Origin: Clarireedia homoeocarpa
Taxonomy: Eukaryota; Ascomycota; Leotiomycetes; Helotiales; Rutstroemiaceae
Reading direction: 5' to 3'
DNA length: 64,000 nt
Assembly (NCBI GenBank): GCA_001465935.1
Contig: LNKV01000011.1
Span: 374,743-438,742, forward strand
Position numbers and translations under genes: made by a program. Each line of letters begins with the position of its first letter. Position 1 is the stretch's first letter. The notes under the pieces were generated by a model. That model was not told the DNA's origin. It did no database searches and saw nothing but the letters and a program-made list of their open reading frames with translations. Positions 1-13,096 of the stretch are shown piece by piece.

Positions 1-2165
1 TCTGGTTATTTACATGGGATTTGGACATTGGAAACTTATATCTAATCATTCAAGTCAAACCTGGACATTGAGAACTTATCCATCTGACTGTTCAAGTGAA
101 ATTGAAACATTGAGCCTTGGTCGAAGATCGAGGTTTTGAGTCGAATATCAAGGGCGGGGTGGGAAGGGAAATCGAGAAACGTGCACGCGATGCGCGAGCA
201 ACAGAAAGAAACCCAACACCAGTCCAGTTAGTCAGTCACCTTATGTAGCAGTCAGTTAATTCCCCGACCAAGTCCAAAACTTCGATAGATACAGGACTTG
301 TACTGTAGAGTACAGTACTTTTACACAAACCCGCCGCAATCCTACATATGGATGGATGAATGGATGGATGGATGGCTAGCAATAGGACCGATCTGCATTG
401 TAGAGCAGAGTAAAGACATGCATGATTCGTTCGTTCGTTCGGATGCGTTGATAGCGAGGTCAAAGAAGTCGGGAATACTGTACGGAGGTGCATGGTCCGA
501 GACGTCGGATGCAGTATCGTTCCTCTTGTGCAGGGTAGGTGGCTAGGTAGGCGTGTACTGTACGATGACTTTTCCCGCCTAGATTTAGTTATTTACTCGC
601 TCTCCTAGTGTAGGCAGGAAGGATGATTCTTGATGGGAGACGGGAGACGGGAATGTGTGGTTCTATATATAAATCGATGTATCTGTAAGTTAAATCAACG
701 CAAAAAGCTTAAAAAGAAACATCGAAGCTGGATAGTTAGGAAACTCACTCCTCTCCTTTCGCTTCTTTGTTTGCTTTCCAGAACGGAATAGAGCGGTTTG
801 TTTGTTTGTTTGTTTTTTTCAGCAAACAAGCACAACACAGCACAGCAGCACCGACAGACAGCCAACCTCTCATCTTGTCTTATCCTACCCTACTCTATAG
901 TACAGTACAGACAAGCTTGTACGTATGCATATATGTATGTATGTATGTATGTATGTATATGCAGGAGATACATACACACAGATGAAAGAGATGCACAACC
1001 GTAGAGACCAGACCAGACCAGACCAGACAGACGACGAGAAACAATCTACAGGTATTGTAGAGAAAGGAGGGCAAGACTCTCTCCAAGTGAAGGTGGAGTG
1101 GAATATCATCAACTAATTAATTAGCATTCCAGTTTCCTTTAAGCTAACAGTCATGTTTACTTGCTTGCTTTCTTACTAACAGCCGGCCAGAAAAGAGTTG
1201 AGATGTCAGAGGAGATATTGGAGGGAGCATCCTCGCTACATATTCTGCGTGTAATGCACGAAGGGAAATGGTTGAGGTGAACTGATGAAGGGATGGGTTC
1301 TCTTGACGAGAAATGAAATACCGGGACATGTTATCTATACGCATGTTCTTTCCTTGCCCCTTCTCTTTTTTCTCTCTTATTAAAACCGCGGTCCTGGACT
1401 ACCTCTCGGACATAGTAGGTCTTGTACCTGGGGATCAAGAACCACAAACAACGTAACCTAGCATGACCAGCAATATCTCCAGCATGAATTTCGCACTTCA
1501 CACAAGCACACAAGAACACTTGACTCAACTAGGTTCGATCCCATTCAGGGAATCATTTTGATTCCCATTTTCCCTCAACTCCCCAACGAGCTAAGATTAT
1601 GTACAAATATCTAGTACCATATGTAAACGTGCATATTATAAGATACTCGTAACCATCCCTTCATGCAAAGTCTGTCCATCCATCCATTCTTCCATCCACA
1701 TGCTTGTTTCTATGTAGCGATGCTCCCCATCCTCTCCAACTCCTTTTCCTGTTTACAGGTATCGAACCTTTCGAATCCCCGAACAAATGCAAATAATAGT
1801 CCCCCCTCCTTTCGAAGGGGCAGCGAGGCGTGAAAAGGAAGCCAATGCAGTCAAGACTATAAAATCCCTTTTCAATTCCATATCACAATGCCGAGCAGAG
1901 TATTCTTCCTCGTGCATGTCCTGGCTCGTGATACACCAAATACGCCATGGAAAATAAAGCCCCGCCCCCGCATGCAATGCCATACAATGCCATGCCATCT
2001 TTACGATGCATAGAAAAACTCCGAATAAATACTCCGCTCCATGCAACCTCTTTTGTTGTGGTGGTGTATGCAACAATCCCCAACCTGGTTGGATGGATGA
2101 ATAACACGCGAAATGACAGTTTGATGTAATCTTACAAAGAATATAGGTTGAAGTAAGAGTCGTGA
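1..2165. other. Gene-poor 3' flank of the sirtuin gene, low complexity
   Basis: No open frame here has coding character. The stretch holds short tandem repeats: GGAT/TGGA units near 350-375, a GTTT run near 800, TATG units around 925-960, AGACC units near 1005-1025 and CATC units near 1677-1700. Motifs of the type GTACAGTAC/TACTGTA recur (about 300, 475, 555, 900). The gene-like open frames on both strands are read-throughs of these repeats. Nothing else was recognised. Confidence 0.6.
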
Positions 2166-4075
2166 TTAGGACTCGTCTGATAAAAGGAACCTCATGCCAT
2201 TTGGGCAAGAAGGAGGTGAAATTGTGGTATGTCGGAAAGCCTGACCGGTTGCAGGACTGGGACTTGGTGTCTGAGGAAGAATTGGAACTTCATTCCGGGT
2301 AGGAGATTGTAGTTTCGTAGCCGAATCGACTTTTGGGGCAGTGTTGTGTAGCGGAATTTGTATCACAGGTTTGCTCAAACATGTACTTAAACCAGGAAAT
2401 AGATCTCGTCGAGTAGGAGTATCTGGAAGCGGCTTTCTTGTTTTTGCTGGTTCGGTTGTGTTGCCGGTCGACGTTTTCTCCAAATCTTCTACCTTCTTCT
2501 TCTCTTCTCCAGCACCAGTCGACTTTGAAACAGGCAGAGAAAGCTTGATATTTTGAACGGGAAGTGGTTTCTTCGATTTCTTCGTTTCCCTTGGTTTATT
2601 TGCTTGTGCCGTGGCTCCCTTCTTCCCGGCCTTGTTAGCGGCTGCCTTCTTCAATAATTCGTCTGCCTTCGGTTTTGCCTTTAAGATTTCTGCGAAAGCA
2701 TTCGCGGGAGTTGGACTTTGCTCCCTTGGACTAGCACCAGGCGTTGGGAATGCCTGGGTTGCATCGACATTAGCAGGAGTAATCAAAACTTTGTCGAGTG
2801 CCCGCTTCTCCTTTGCAGCTTCATCCTCGGCCGTAACCACCTTGAATTGGCCAATATCCTTATCATTCCATATAGGCAAGGCGGCATATTGCGCGACCTC
2901 ATCGCACTTCCCTCGTACCACCAAGTCCCAGCAGTCTTTAAACTCCAAGCCTGGCTCTCCTTCGAGGTTGATCCACGCTGTGAACCCACCACGACGATCT
3001 CTAGTCTCTTTGCACATTTCCTTAACGAGTCGACGAATTCCTGGTATCTTAAGACTGGTTCCGACCACAATGACCGCATCGGCGACTTTCTTCAAATCCG
3101 CGGCACTGACAGCTCCAATTGCATCTTCATCCGGGTTGTACTCGTTGTATAACACCATTCTTGGTCGCATGCGTCCAATCCCGTGACTACGCAGACCACT
3201 AGCAATTCGAACCATATCCGTTTCTTCGCATTCTGGGCAGGGCGGGGCTTCAGGACCTTCGAATAATGCGCCATCAAAATCCTGGATATGACCGCATTTA
3301 GAGCACACCATCTTTTCAAGCCCACCGTGAAGTTGAATAGTCTTGGGCCACGGTCCTTTGCGATTTAATGGGACCTTTGTAGCAAGTGGTGGTAATGATG
3401 TATCAATCCCATCAACATTTTGACTATATAATCTCAATAAACGTCCTTCTTCTGCAATTGATGCTAACATGTGGTGGAAATCTGTGGGTTCCGCTTTCTT
3501 GGTAAGGTGAGATAATTGGCGAACCATGGAATGAAATGAGGAGGTCGAGGAATCGTCCTTATATACCGAAGCGTCAAAGAGCGCTTTTCCAGAGGTTTTC
3601 AGTTTATGTTGACTCCGAAGGGTAGAGAATAGACCATGCGAAGAGCGGAAATCAGGTACTATCAAGATTGTCAGCAGGGATCGGATGTTGGAGGATTTGA
3701 GGCTGACATACTTCCAGCAGAAACAGATATGCCAGCACCAGCAATAACCACAATTTTTCGTTTGTGTTGTAAAACTGACACCAAGCGCTTCAACTGCTCA
3801 TCCTGATGTTTGACTTCTTCCTCCGTACCGGTGCCAAGTCTGCGCAGATCAAGATATTCTGTTGTTCTCGGTTTCGGTTCGTTGATCTTACGCTTCTTCG
3901 CGGGTGGAGGTCCATCGCGATCTGGAGCGCTTTCAGGAACATCGCCGGCTTCGGATGGTACTCTGGTGGCTGGAAGACTGCTGCTTGCTGGGGATGGATA
4001 ATTGAGGCCCGCTGGCGGTGAAAGCGATCCCACGCTGGACAAAGGCGAAGAGGGCGGCGACGAGCTGTCCATCAT
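2166..4075 (-). CDS. hst4: Sir2-family NAD-dependent protein deacetylase, Hst3/Hst4 type
   Basis: Sirtuin that would remove acetyl groups from protein lysines using NAD+. In yeasts the Hst3/Hst4 class acts in the nucleus on histone H3 K56ac and protects genome stability. Exons 4075-3712 and 3658-2166; the intron 3711-3659 (GT-AG) splits the Ile codon of the GAGIS...GIPDFRS motif, which fixes the junction. The product is 618 aa. Seen: NAD-binding GAGIS at 113-117, PDFRS at 123-127, QNVD at 201-204, the catalytic His of LHGG at 232, and a zinc-binding pair CSKC (240/243) and CPEC (262/265). The insert between PDFRS and QNVD is long, as in the Hst3/Hst4 class. The N-terminus is Ser/Pro-rich with a basic KKRK patch; the last ~220 residues are Lys/Pro-rich and look disordered. 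The start is the first of two tandem Met codons. The class assignment is by motif style, not alignment. Confidence 0.93.
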
Positions 4076-5539
4076 ACCGCGGGAATTAGGAAGTGGATTA
4101 AACGGGGTAGTGTCGAAAAGGGGCTAATCCTAATGACTCCTGGGAATCATTTTTTGGCAGTGAGCGATGTTGCGAATTGATGCCGGTACCGATGTACGAA
4201 GTTCGAAATACGTGGGGGGGTTGGGAGAAAAGGTCGTTGGTTGTCGGGAAGTGGAAGAAGATACAAAGTCAACGTTTTTGGAGAAGCGGGCAAGCGCAGA
4301 ACCTCTAGTTTTGCTTCTAGTTCCGGGTTCCAAGAGTAGGCTCGCCTAACATGGGGGTTTGAGATGACATGCACGGAATGGCTAATCGCACATGTCTACT
4401 GCGACCCCAGCAACGCTGGAGAATTCCTGTCGTAAATTTCCAAAGAATCGACGATACTTGGGGTATAGAGTATAGAGTATAGAGTATAGAGTATAGACCA
4501 CTTCGTATAGAATATGGAATGTGGCTCTGTTTCACTCACTTGTTCGCTGCTTTTGTTGTTTTGAACTTCTACGGGGCCGGAGTGTCATGAATCGTCTGCA
4601 GGTGGGCAGCGCCGGCCTTGCTACCCCAACATTTAGCATGGAAGTACTGCAAGCGTAGAGGACTGTGTACGCAAATCCCTAGACAATGCCTTAAGCTTTT
4701 CTCCTGTAGATCTCTCGATGCTGTTATACATACGAAGTAGAATAGATGGATTAGATCTGCGAAGGCGTACTGGTACTGCTGACACATAAATGAATAGGGC
4801 TAACCCTACTTGCTTGCTACTTCACCGTAATACCAACGACTCGTCCAGTGCATCTCGCTCTGGTGGCTGTTTGTTTTCTACGCAGTATGACGATTCAGTC
4901 CACGACTCCACCCTGTGTTGCTGGGTGAATGGAAAACGCAATAACAGAAAATCTTCATCACAAACTCCACTATCTCCCAAATCCGGCATAGTCCTCCCGC
5001 ACTATCCTTGCTAGCCATTCTTTTGTCAGAAACTCGCCAATTTGGCGAGTGGAACATTCTTTAGCCTCTCTAGTCTCTCTAGTCTCTCCTCTCTACTCTC
5101 TCTAGTCTCTTTAGCCTCAGCCTCACCCTCTCGCTTCAGCAAATTTCCCTGACAAGGCTAGAACTTGAACTTTACCATCATTACCATCATTACCATCATT
5201 ACTATCATTACCATCCTCACCATCCTCACCATCATCCGTAATTCATAAGAACATCCACCGAAAAGGGGTGTCGTCGTCTATATTTGTTTGGTGTGCAACC
5301 TTGCTTCAATTGGTGTCGCCTAAAGACTCCGCTGTAGCGTTCTCAAACAATTGGTCGATCGTGTTATGTTGTTCTCTGATCCCGCTTTGCATGGAACCAA
5401 TCAGTAGTTCCTTGGGGCTCCTACCTTATCCAAAGTACAAAAGTACGAAAGGGCGAACTGAGGAATCGCCTGCCCTGGTGTACCCGCCAAGTGAGATCAC
5501 GAGATTGGTTTCGGAAATTATATTCGCACCCAAAGGGGG
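4076..5539. promoter_or_regulatory. Bidirectional intergenic region between hst4 and med16
   Basis: About 1.46 kb between two divergent start codons, so it must hold both promoters. It contains a GTATAGA-type tandem repeat at about 4459-4497, CTCTCTAGT-type pyrimidine tracts at 5060-5115 and ATTACCATC units at 5175-5235. The pyrimidine-rich tracts lie upstream of med16, as is common in fungal promoters. No binding site can be named. Confidence 0.5.
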
Positions 5540-8500
5540 ATGCCACTCATGATGGAGGAAGATCTGGAAGTCGATATGGATGATCTATTTGGTGATGGTG
5601 CCGGTTTATCTTTGCCATCAAGGCCACCAACCAAGGAACTTCACCAAAGAGTTGACGAACTTAGAGGAAGCGGTAGCTGCCAGTAAGAAATTCGTTGCCA
5701 TTGGAGAATTACGTACTGATATCTTTGTCCTTATAGAGGAATTGCTTGGTCCAAATGGGGGAGTATTGCAACAATCAATTCTGCTGGAATGGGTTTAGAA
5801 TTGAGGAATCTTCGATGTCATCCTCGCGATGGGTCTTGGGATCTGAGTGAACCAACAGTAACACCGCAATTGACCACAAACCTAGATGGTGGTCCTCTGA
5901 AACATCTCTCTTGGAGCCCTACAGGGTCGGAGTTAGCCGTCGTTGATTCGGCAGGTCGTGTCACCATTTTGCAAATATTCTCTTCTTTGAATAAGCCTAC
6001 ACTGGCCAGACGTGGTCAGACAGATTCAGCAGCAGATGATCTTCATGCTGTCGTGGGTTCTTTCTGGTTGAGCCTTGGCTCGGTTCAAAGTAGAGTAGTA
6101 GACCCTTCCCTCAATGTCATTGTATACCAACCTAATCTGTTTTACTCGCAGTCAGTTCTTCATGGCCCTGCCATCAAGGAAGCATCTGGATTCCGATATG
6201 AGGTCACTCCCGCTCCAATTATGGGTCCTAGTCATCCTAATCCTGCCAGATCAGCATTCGTATATGTAACGACGAACGGTTCTTTACGAGTTCTATATCC
6301 GCAGAATAACAACCAATGGTTTGAAGCACATACAGAGCTCGAAAGCATTGTTTCATCGGATGATTTGATCACTCATGCTGCAATCTGTGGGGACAAATGT
6401 AAGTACTGTCTTGAGTCGTTGTACTTTGGTTAACAATTTGCAGCTTCCACACTTTTAGTTGCATTTGCTACCGCTTCAAAACAACTACGCACCATTCGGG
6501 CTCTGATCGATTGGGGTCTTCCAAAAACGAATGAAAAGTTCAATCCCCAGACGGTTCCAGTAAATGCTTCTCTTAGGATAAAGCCTCTTGCCTCGACTAC
6601 TTGGGTTCATGCCCCAGGAGACAATCCCAATACATCTCATCTAGAATCATTCATGACTCAATTGTCGCACCTAGAGTTTCTGCCAGCTTGCGCGGATCCT
6701 CAAGGTCGTATTACTTCTCCTCCCACCATCTTGGCTGTACGATCGTACCTACCAGGATCAACTTCACATTATAACCAGGAAGTCCATACAATCATAGATA
6801 GGTGGGAAGTTAAGGACCGATCACAAACCGTACATTCTGCATTTGAGCACTTGTCCTCGCGGAGAAGTAGCATTGCGACACAACCTTCGGTACGTACAGT
6901 CCAATGCATTGAAGAATTTTGCTCACCTTCTTAGCCAATCTCATATTTGAAGAAAGTTGAGAGTATTACAATCAACAAGATAGTTGTTGGGCTGCAACCC
7001 ATGAATCTAGGAAAGGTCATTTGTTTTGCATACAGCGACAGTTCTGTTGATTATCGGGATAGAATTACTATGTCGGAGACATTCAATGATGGTGACTTGG
7101 ATAGAGTGGTGCATTTATCTCAGATCGGTTTCACATATACTGAAGATGAGCCCTGTGAGTATCTTCTTGCGTTGAGGAAGTAGTTGCTGACTTTGGAAGG
7201 TCTGCAAGTTGCACTATCGCCAAGTTACTGCTCGATCGTTCAAATCAGAAACGACGGGAAGGTCAAATGGAAACAATTAGATTATCAAATGGGAGAGATT
7301 GGGACAAGCATGGAAGAGCGTACGTTAGCTTAATCAACCATCTTTAGCCTACTAATATCACATAGCACGATACGCGGCAATGGTAGCAGCCTTAGCATTA
7401 TCGTGTTCTACAGCCGTCATGACGGCGGTCAACAACGATGATATTATAGCGACTGCACACAGATTTGCTAAGAATAGTATGTCTGCCTTGACATTTGTAA
7501 TTCAACACTAACCAATACTTTCAGACTTCACATATGACTGGCTTACGGAGCTTTCTCGAATCCTCCACGTACACGTTGATTATTCGGAAGAAGCTCACTA
7601 TGATGTTCTGATACGGAACACCACCATCCAATTATGTCTGAGTATCCAGAATTCCCTCGGATTCAATGGTGACTTCAATCCTCGAGACTTTTCTGGCAAG
7701 TTCGCATGGCTAGTGCTTCAATTACGGAATATTGTTGTACTTGTCACGATGGCTGCAAATATGAAAGTGCCTGGCCCAACTCCTGATAAGACATCGTCTC
7801 CTTTAGAAGATCCAGGTATGTAGTGTTCCTCCTCGCCACTTCCAGACATTAACGATTCATCAAGAGGTGATAAATGCCCTTGCCGGCTCCGTTCGCTGGG
7901 TTCTTGATCTCATGGCTTGGATAACCGATACTCTCCTAACTCTACCCACTACCCTTCCACCGGGCCTTTCTCTAACCGATCCATCTCAACTCTCGCTCCC
8001 CGCTCTCCTAGACCATCTCCACTCTACTAACACCATATCCCTACACCTCCTTCTCTCCTCCCCCACGCGCGGCTTCTTAACCGCCATCTGCCGCCGCCTT
8101 CAGCATCTCGACTACATAGCGCGCAAAGCCATATCCCATGCCATCCAATCTCCCTCGAATCCAAATTCCCAACAACAAAACTACCAACCTATCTCACCCG
8201 CTCTTCGCGCCGCATACCTTCAAATCGCTCAACTAACCACCAACACCATTATCCGCATCAAAACCTTTGAAACCCTCCTCGGCTCCCTCACCAGCCTCAT
8301 AAAAAATGCATACTCATCTAATAAACCTCCTTTGACGGGTAATAACAATGCTGAAAAGGCAAGAAATAATCTCGAAATTAAGATGCTATTCGGAGGCGAG
8401 ATACCTGCCGCGTTCAAACCGGTTATTGTGGAATTATTCAAAGGCGTTGATGGCGATGGGATGGGAGGCGAAAATGCAGGCACGGGAGGAGCGGTCGGTC

Positions 8501-8883
8501 TGCTGGAGAGCGTGAGACAGGAGATTGATCCGGCGAAATTATGGTTTGCGGATTTCTCGATGCTGGAGGTAGATGAGGATGAGATTGAGGTAGGGAAGAG
8601 GAGGAGGGCGGGGAAAAGTATGGATTGTTTTCGGAAAACGTGGTTACTTATTGATACGACGAAGGGGAAGGGTCAGGGAGATGATAAGGGTGCGAAGGAG
8701 GATACTGCTGCTGCTGTCGCTGCTGGAAATGGAAAGAGGTGGAGAAGATGCGCAAGGTGCTCGGCGGTTATGGAGGATGTGTTGAGTCATAGGAATGCGT
8801 TGCAGTGGCTGGTGATGCAGCAGAGGAGATGCTTTTGTAGTGGGTATTGGGATACGTTTACGGGGAGTGAGGGAGTGATTTAG
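5540..8883 (+). CDS. med16: Mediator of RNA polymerase II transcription subunit 16 (Med16/Sin4)
   Basis: Tail-module subunit of Mediator, which links DNA-bound activators to RNA polymerase II in the nucleus. Eight exons: 5540-5682, 5737-6398, 6444-6889, 6935-7154, 7200-7319, 7366-7476, 7525-7815, 7865-8883; all introns are 45-54 nt with GT-AG ends and keep frame, giving 1003 aa. Seen: an acidic N-terminus with VDMDDLFGDG, then a segment resembling the WD-like N-terminal half of fungal Med16 (KWGSIATINSAG, then LSWSPTGSELAVVD), and a C-terminus with CARCSAV...QRRCFCSGYWD, which resembles the Cys-rich tail of fungal Med16. The start at 5540 (MPLMM) is chosen over 5549 because it is in frame and resembles the fungal family start; it could be nine bases later. 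It pairs head-to-head with the sirtuin gene. The family call rests on the overall pattern rather than a catalytic motif. Confidence 0.9.
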
Positions 8884-9394
8884 GTTAGGTCAGAGCCGGG
8901 GACGGGGATAAGGATAAGGGAAGTATGTGAAGCTTAAGGAAGGCAAGAGAGAGCAATTGCAATGGAAGGAAAGAGGGGGAAATGGAATGGAGAAGTATAA
9001 TACAGATTATAGTCATTCGCATTTATTTTAACTTGTAGTGTCTTGAAATTCTGAAATATCAAATCTCGACGGTGTATTCTAAATCCGATCGAACTACATC
9101 CAGGAGCAATTTGCTGCGTGTCCTCCCACATTACTCCTCTTGGTTTCCAACCTGTCTCATCTCATCATACCGGAGAAGGAAGCAAATAAACACATATCAT
9201 TCATTCAATCCAACGAGTTTCCATCAACGAACAGAAACCGCCTGTTTCTGATAATGGTATTTACAAGGTTTATAGTTACTTGCGAGATTTCATGCGAATT
9301 CCCCGGCGTAGCTGTTGAGAGAGCACTGGGGGATCTTTGTTTGTTGTGATGCTTGATAGTAGGCTTGCTTCTTCTTCTTCTTCTTCTTCTTCTT

Positions 9395-9428
<34 letters not shown>

Positions 9429-10396
9429 GGTTTATTCATTTATCTCTTCATTTACTTTATCGATTTATCAGCACATTCATTATATTGTATCAGACTAGAT
9501 TACTTCCTTAATTCAGCTAATTCCCTTCCTTTCTCTTCTCTACCTACCTCCCCAACTCCACAAGTACATCTCTCTTCCTTTCACTTCTCCACCTCTGTTT
9601 ATGTTTATGTTTATGTTTATTCTGTTAAGTTCAGTGACGAGGGCGTAGAAACATGGGTAGGCAGGCATGTAGGTATATATACAGCCAAGTAGGCAGGTAA
9701 ATACGAGTGAGTAGACACAATAAATACTGTCCTGCCTGCCTGACTGCCTGCCTGCCTATTCTATCCTCCTATCTTATCTTAATATATTATATAAACCCCT
9801 ATTCTATCCAACCCCCCGTCTGCTTCCCTGCACCCCTATCTTCAATTTTCTGTATCTTAATATCACAACGCATCACACCACACCAAATCACCCGCATACT
9901 TGCAAACACATTCATTCATCACTTATAATATCTCACGGTTCACCAGCAGGTTTATTCTATCACATCATCAATTCTGAAACATCAACGATACAATATATTT
10001 ACATTTTTCAAGCACATTTCTCCCCTTTGCATCCACCATACTTCAGCCAGGCAATTAACTATATACAGAGAGCTCCAACAGTAGAAACAACAACATAAAT
10101 CAAGCCAGGTGTTGTCTGTCTGATTCCCAAATCAAAAACTTCTAGCCAATTTTTCATGATATCGACAAATACAAAGAGAACAATCCCTCCTAACCCAACC
10201 TAACCTAAACCTAACTGACCTGGTCATTATTATTCATTAATTAGTTTTTTGTTTCGCCCTCGCGCTCCCAAGTCTCACCCGCATATCGTCACAAGATTTC
10301 TTAAATCATTCCACATAAACATGTTTACCCGCTGCCCGCTGCCAACTGCATTATTGCCACATACATCCAAGCATACCACCCACCACATTACCATAT
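8884..10396. other. Intergenic, microsatellite-rich
   Basis: Lies between the 3' ends of the convergent med16 and SUR7-family genes. It contains a CTT/TTC tract of about 55 bp (9369-9424), a TTTATG triplet of units near 9600 and CCTGCCTG units near 9730-9760. No coding frame is supported. Confidence 0.6.
9369..9424. repeat. (CTT)n microsatellite
   Basis: A nearly perfect run of about 18 CTT/TTC trinucleotides downstream of med16. It is likely length-polymorphic between strains. Confidence 0.95.
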
Positions 10397-11385
10397 TTAA
10401 GCATAGTCATCCTTGACGACTCTCCTTTGGCTTTCGTTCTCAGCGAAGGAGCCTCTCTCGCGTTTGCGTTGATTTCTGTAGAAGTTGAATCCTCCTCTTC
10501 TACCAGTGCCGGCGGGTTCAGTGTGGATTCTGCTATCTCTCCTGCGTTGTCTTCGGCCTTCACCACCAAGTGCACCACCAAGGCAGAGAGTGATGGTAGC
10601 GAGGAACATAGCAGCCCATGCGGCCCAAGTCCAACCAAATGCCCACCGACCGACACTAGCGTTAATACCATCGCTTCGGAAACGGTTACGGGCTTGGACA
10701 AATTCGGCACTAAGAAAATGTTAGGTATGCGGACGTGGGGTTGAATTTAGGGTTTATGTTGAAACTTACGTCATAAGGGAAGCACCAAGAGAGAACCAGA
10801 AAAGTGCAAAGACAAGAATACTGCTAGCGAAGTATGATGCAAGACGACTGCATGGAGCTAGAAGACTAGCGAAGAATGCAACAACGTCGAAAACGAGACC
10901 CATTAAGTAGAAGACCCAACCGAATCTCCAGAGATAGTAGAAGTGTTTGCTAGTTGTACCTTTGGCATGTTGTCTATTTGATAGTGAGTACGATTTTCAC
11001 AGTGACGCAGAAAGTGAGTGTAACTTACCCAAGCAAAGAAGATGGAGCACCTTGTCCTCCACCAAGCCAAGCATATCCAAATGGTAGGGCCGGTACTGGC
11101 TTACCACAATCGGTGTTTCCTTGACCGCAAATATAGAAGTAAGTCCATTGTGAGACTGATCTTGCACCAGAGATACTAGAAGTGTCGGCGCGGAGGAAAT
11201 ATGTTTTGTTGAGTGGAGTTGTGTTTGAAACACCACTAAGGACGACGAAGAATATGAATACGATTGATGCGGCGATTAAAATTAAGGACGTTAAGCCCAT
11301 GATGCTCCCTGTGAACAAGAATAGTTAGCAGGTAGTTTTCGAAGGCTAATGTACGGAAGGAATGGAACTTACGCATCATTGCCAT
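10397..11385 (-). CDS. SUR7-family (SUR7/PalI-type) plasma membrane protein
   Basis: Four-pass membrane protein of the SUR7 family, whose members sit in eisosomes at the plasma membrane and affect endocytosis, sphingolipid content and wall integrity. Exons 11385-11373, 11308-11029, 10973-10770 and 10709-10397 give 269 aa. Seen: TM1 at once after MAMMRSIMG (residues about 8-30), an extracellular loop with the pair CGQGNTDC, then WRFGWVFYLMGLVFDVVAFF and LASYFASSILVFALFWFSL as TM2-TM3, a VQARNRF loop, and TM4 around WTWAAWAAMFLATITLCLG. The cytoplasmic tail is basic (RRQRRRD, NQRKRERG) and ends KDDYA. The first coding exon is only 13 nt; it is accepted because the join restores a continuous frame directly into TM1 and both splice sites are canonical. 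The family is clear; the particular paralogue is not. Confidence 0.88.
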
Positions 11386-13096
11386 TGTGAGTGGAGTCGA
11401 ACGATTTGTCGACGATTAGAGGATGTGTGTGTGCAATGCGGTGCGATGAATTGGCTCGTAATCTAATCAATTGCGACGTTAGCATTTGCCGTTGTGATGC
11501 GAGGGCAAGCAGGTCAGAGAGAAAGCGATTGATTGGCTTTTGTTGATGCATCTTCGAAGAATGAAGCCGCACGTCCGACTTGAAACAGCCAGGCATTGCT
11601 GGTGACGTTGCGCATATCATGGACGAGACAGATGATTGATTGGAGGATTGAATGAAACACATAGCAACACATACCTATACTATAGTCTGTGATAATGGAC
11701 AAGGGCAGCAGGGTGGGAAGCGCAGGATGGGATTATTGACTTCCAAATGGGACGGGGCATGAAGAGGAAGAAGAACAGAGAGTCGGATGAAAGAGGCTGG
11801 TTTGAGATAAAGTACTCGTACTCTTTGTTAGGACTTTGTCAGGACTTTGTCAGGACCCTTTCTCGATAAGCAAAACCGGAACCTTGGAAATGGAGACACG
11901 GGAGAGATGGCTTGAATTGTGGGTTGTTCATGACTTCAAGTTGGGATGATGATGGCGGTAGACTCGTGTTGATGGAACCGATGACGATATTTTTTCGTAG
12001 GGCGAGCTTCGGTAGAAGCGGAAGTATCATCACGTGGTAAGGAATTGCGCAGATCCGAAGTCACGACGGCTGACCGCATTTGATGAAACTATCGAGGTTC
12101 CTGATCCAGACTGCTTCTCTTTTCCCTTTTCCCTTTTCCCTCTTCCCCTTCCCTCTTCCCTCTTCCCTCTTCCCCTTTCCCTTTTCCCTTTCTTCTCTCT
12201 TCTTTTCTTCTGTGACCGGTGAAGTGACATTGCGACAAAGTTGATAAGGTCGGTGATGATGTGGCTGGTGGAAACAATTTGCGCGGTCACGACGTCATAG
12301 CGGCATGTGCATTTAAGGTTGAGCCAATCAGAAAGGCCCAAGATGAAGAGACAGAAAGCTTGTATAGGTTGTTGGCTGTAGATCAAAACCCTGATTTCCA
12401 ATTGAATCATCACATCTTCCTCATTATCTTCCTCACATCTTCCTCACATGCATACAAAGGCCCCGTTCGGACCACTTCTGCCGCAGCCGGTTTTAAAAGA
12501 TCTTCATCCTGCATTGCATGTATACTTAGCACTTACTTGTATCTGTATACGTATACTTAGTCCTTACTTGTATCTGTATACGTATACTTAGTCCTTACTT
12601 GTATCTGTATACGTATACTTGTATCCTTCCGATGCCCCGCACCATAAAGCTTCGACCCTCTCATCGAAGCTCAGGCTAATCGACGGTACGACTTGACTGA
12701 CTGTAGACATAATGACGATCAGATGATGCATTATTCATCGAAACGCAAGTCGACAGCCCAAAGCCCAACCTCGGGCGTGCGCACACAGTGTAGATGGATA
12801 TATAGAATAGATAAAACAAATGCTACGTCCTAACCTCGATTGCTAGAATGGAAGCTTGGAGGCCACTCAATGCCAATCCGATGTAGTTCTAACTTATGTG
12901 CTAGTTCTATGTGCATTCCCTCCAAACTGGCCCCAAGGTTAGTATTGGAACACACTCATAATGTTGGCTAATTCAGGAAAGAATGGCCTATATCTAGAGC
13001 TGCGTGCCTTTAGCTACTAGGTGGTTGAGTGCTCTTCGCAGTAACAGTCGACATGATCAATACCGTATATATAAAGAGGTCATCCCAGAACCTCAA
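11386..13096. other. Intergenic with tandem repeats
   Basis: Upstream region of the SUR7-family gene followed by anonymous DNA. It contains a pyrimidine tract of CCCTTTTC/CCCTCTTC units (about 12118-12205) and a 31-bp tandem repeat at 12533-12625. The open frames across the pyrimidine tract are repeat artefacts (runs of Ser/Pro/Phe or Lys/Arg/Glu). No gene is supported. Confidence 0.6.
12533..12625. repeat. 31-bp minisatellite, about three copies
   Basis: Three near-perfect tandem copies of a 31-bp unit containing the palindromic core GTATACGTATAC followed by TTAGTCC; the third copy is truncated. Confidence 0.9.

Noticed and set aside
1525..1550. GGTTCGATCCC resembling a tRNA B box
   Set aside because: No matching T-stem, acceptor stem or A box nearby; no tRNA gene was recognised in the window.
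2611..3186. Plus-strand frame of 191 codons inside the sirtuin gene
   Set aside because: Antisense to well-conserved sirtuin motifs; no independent signal.
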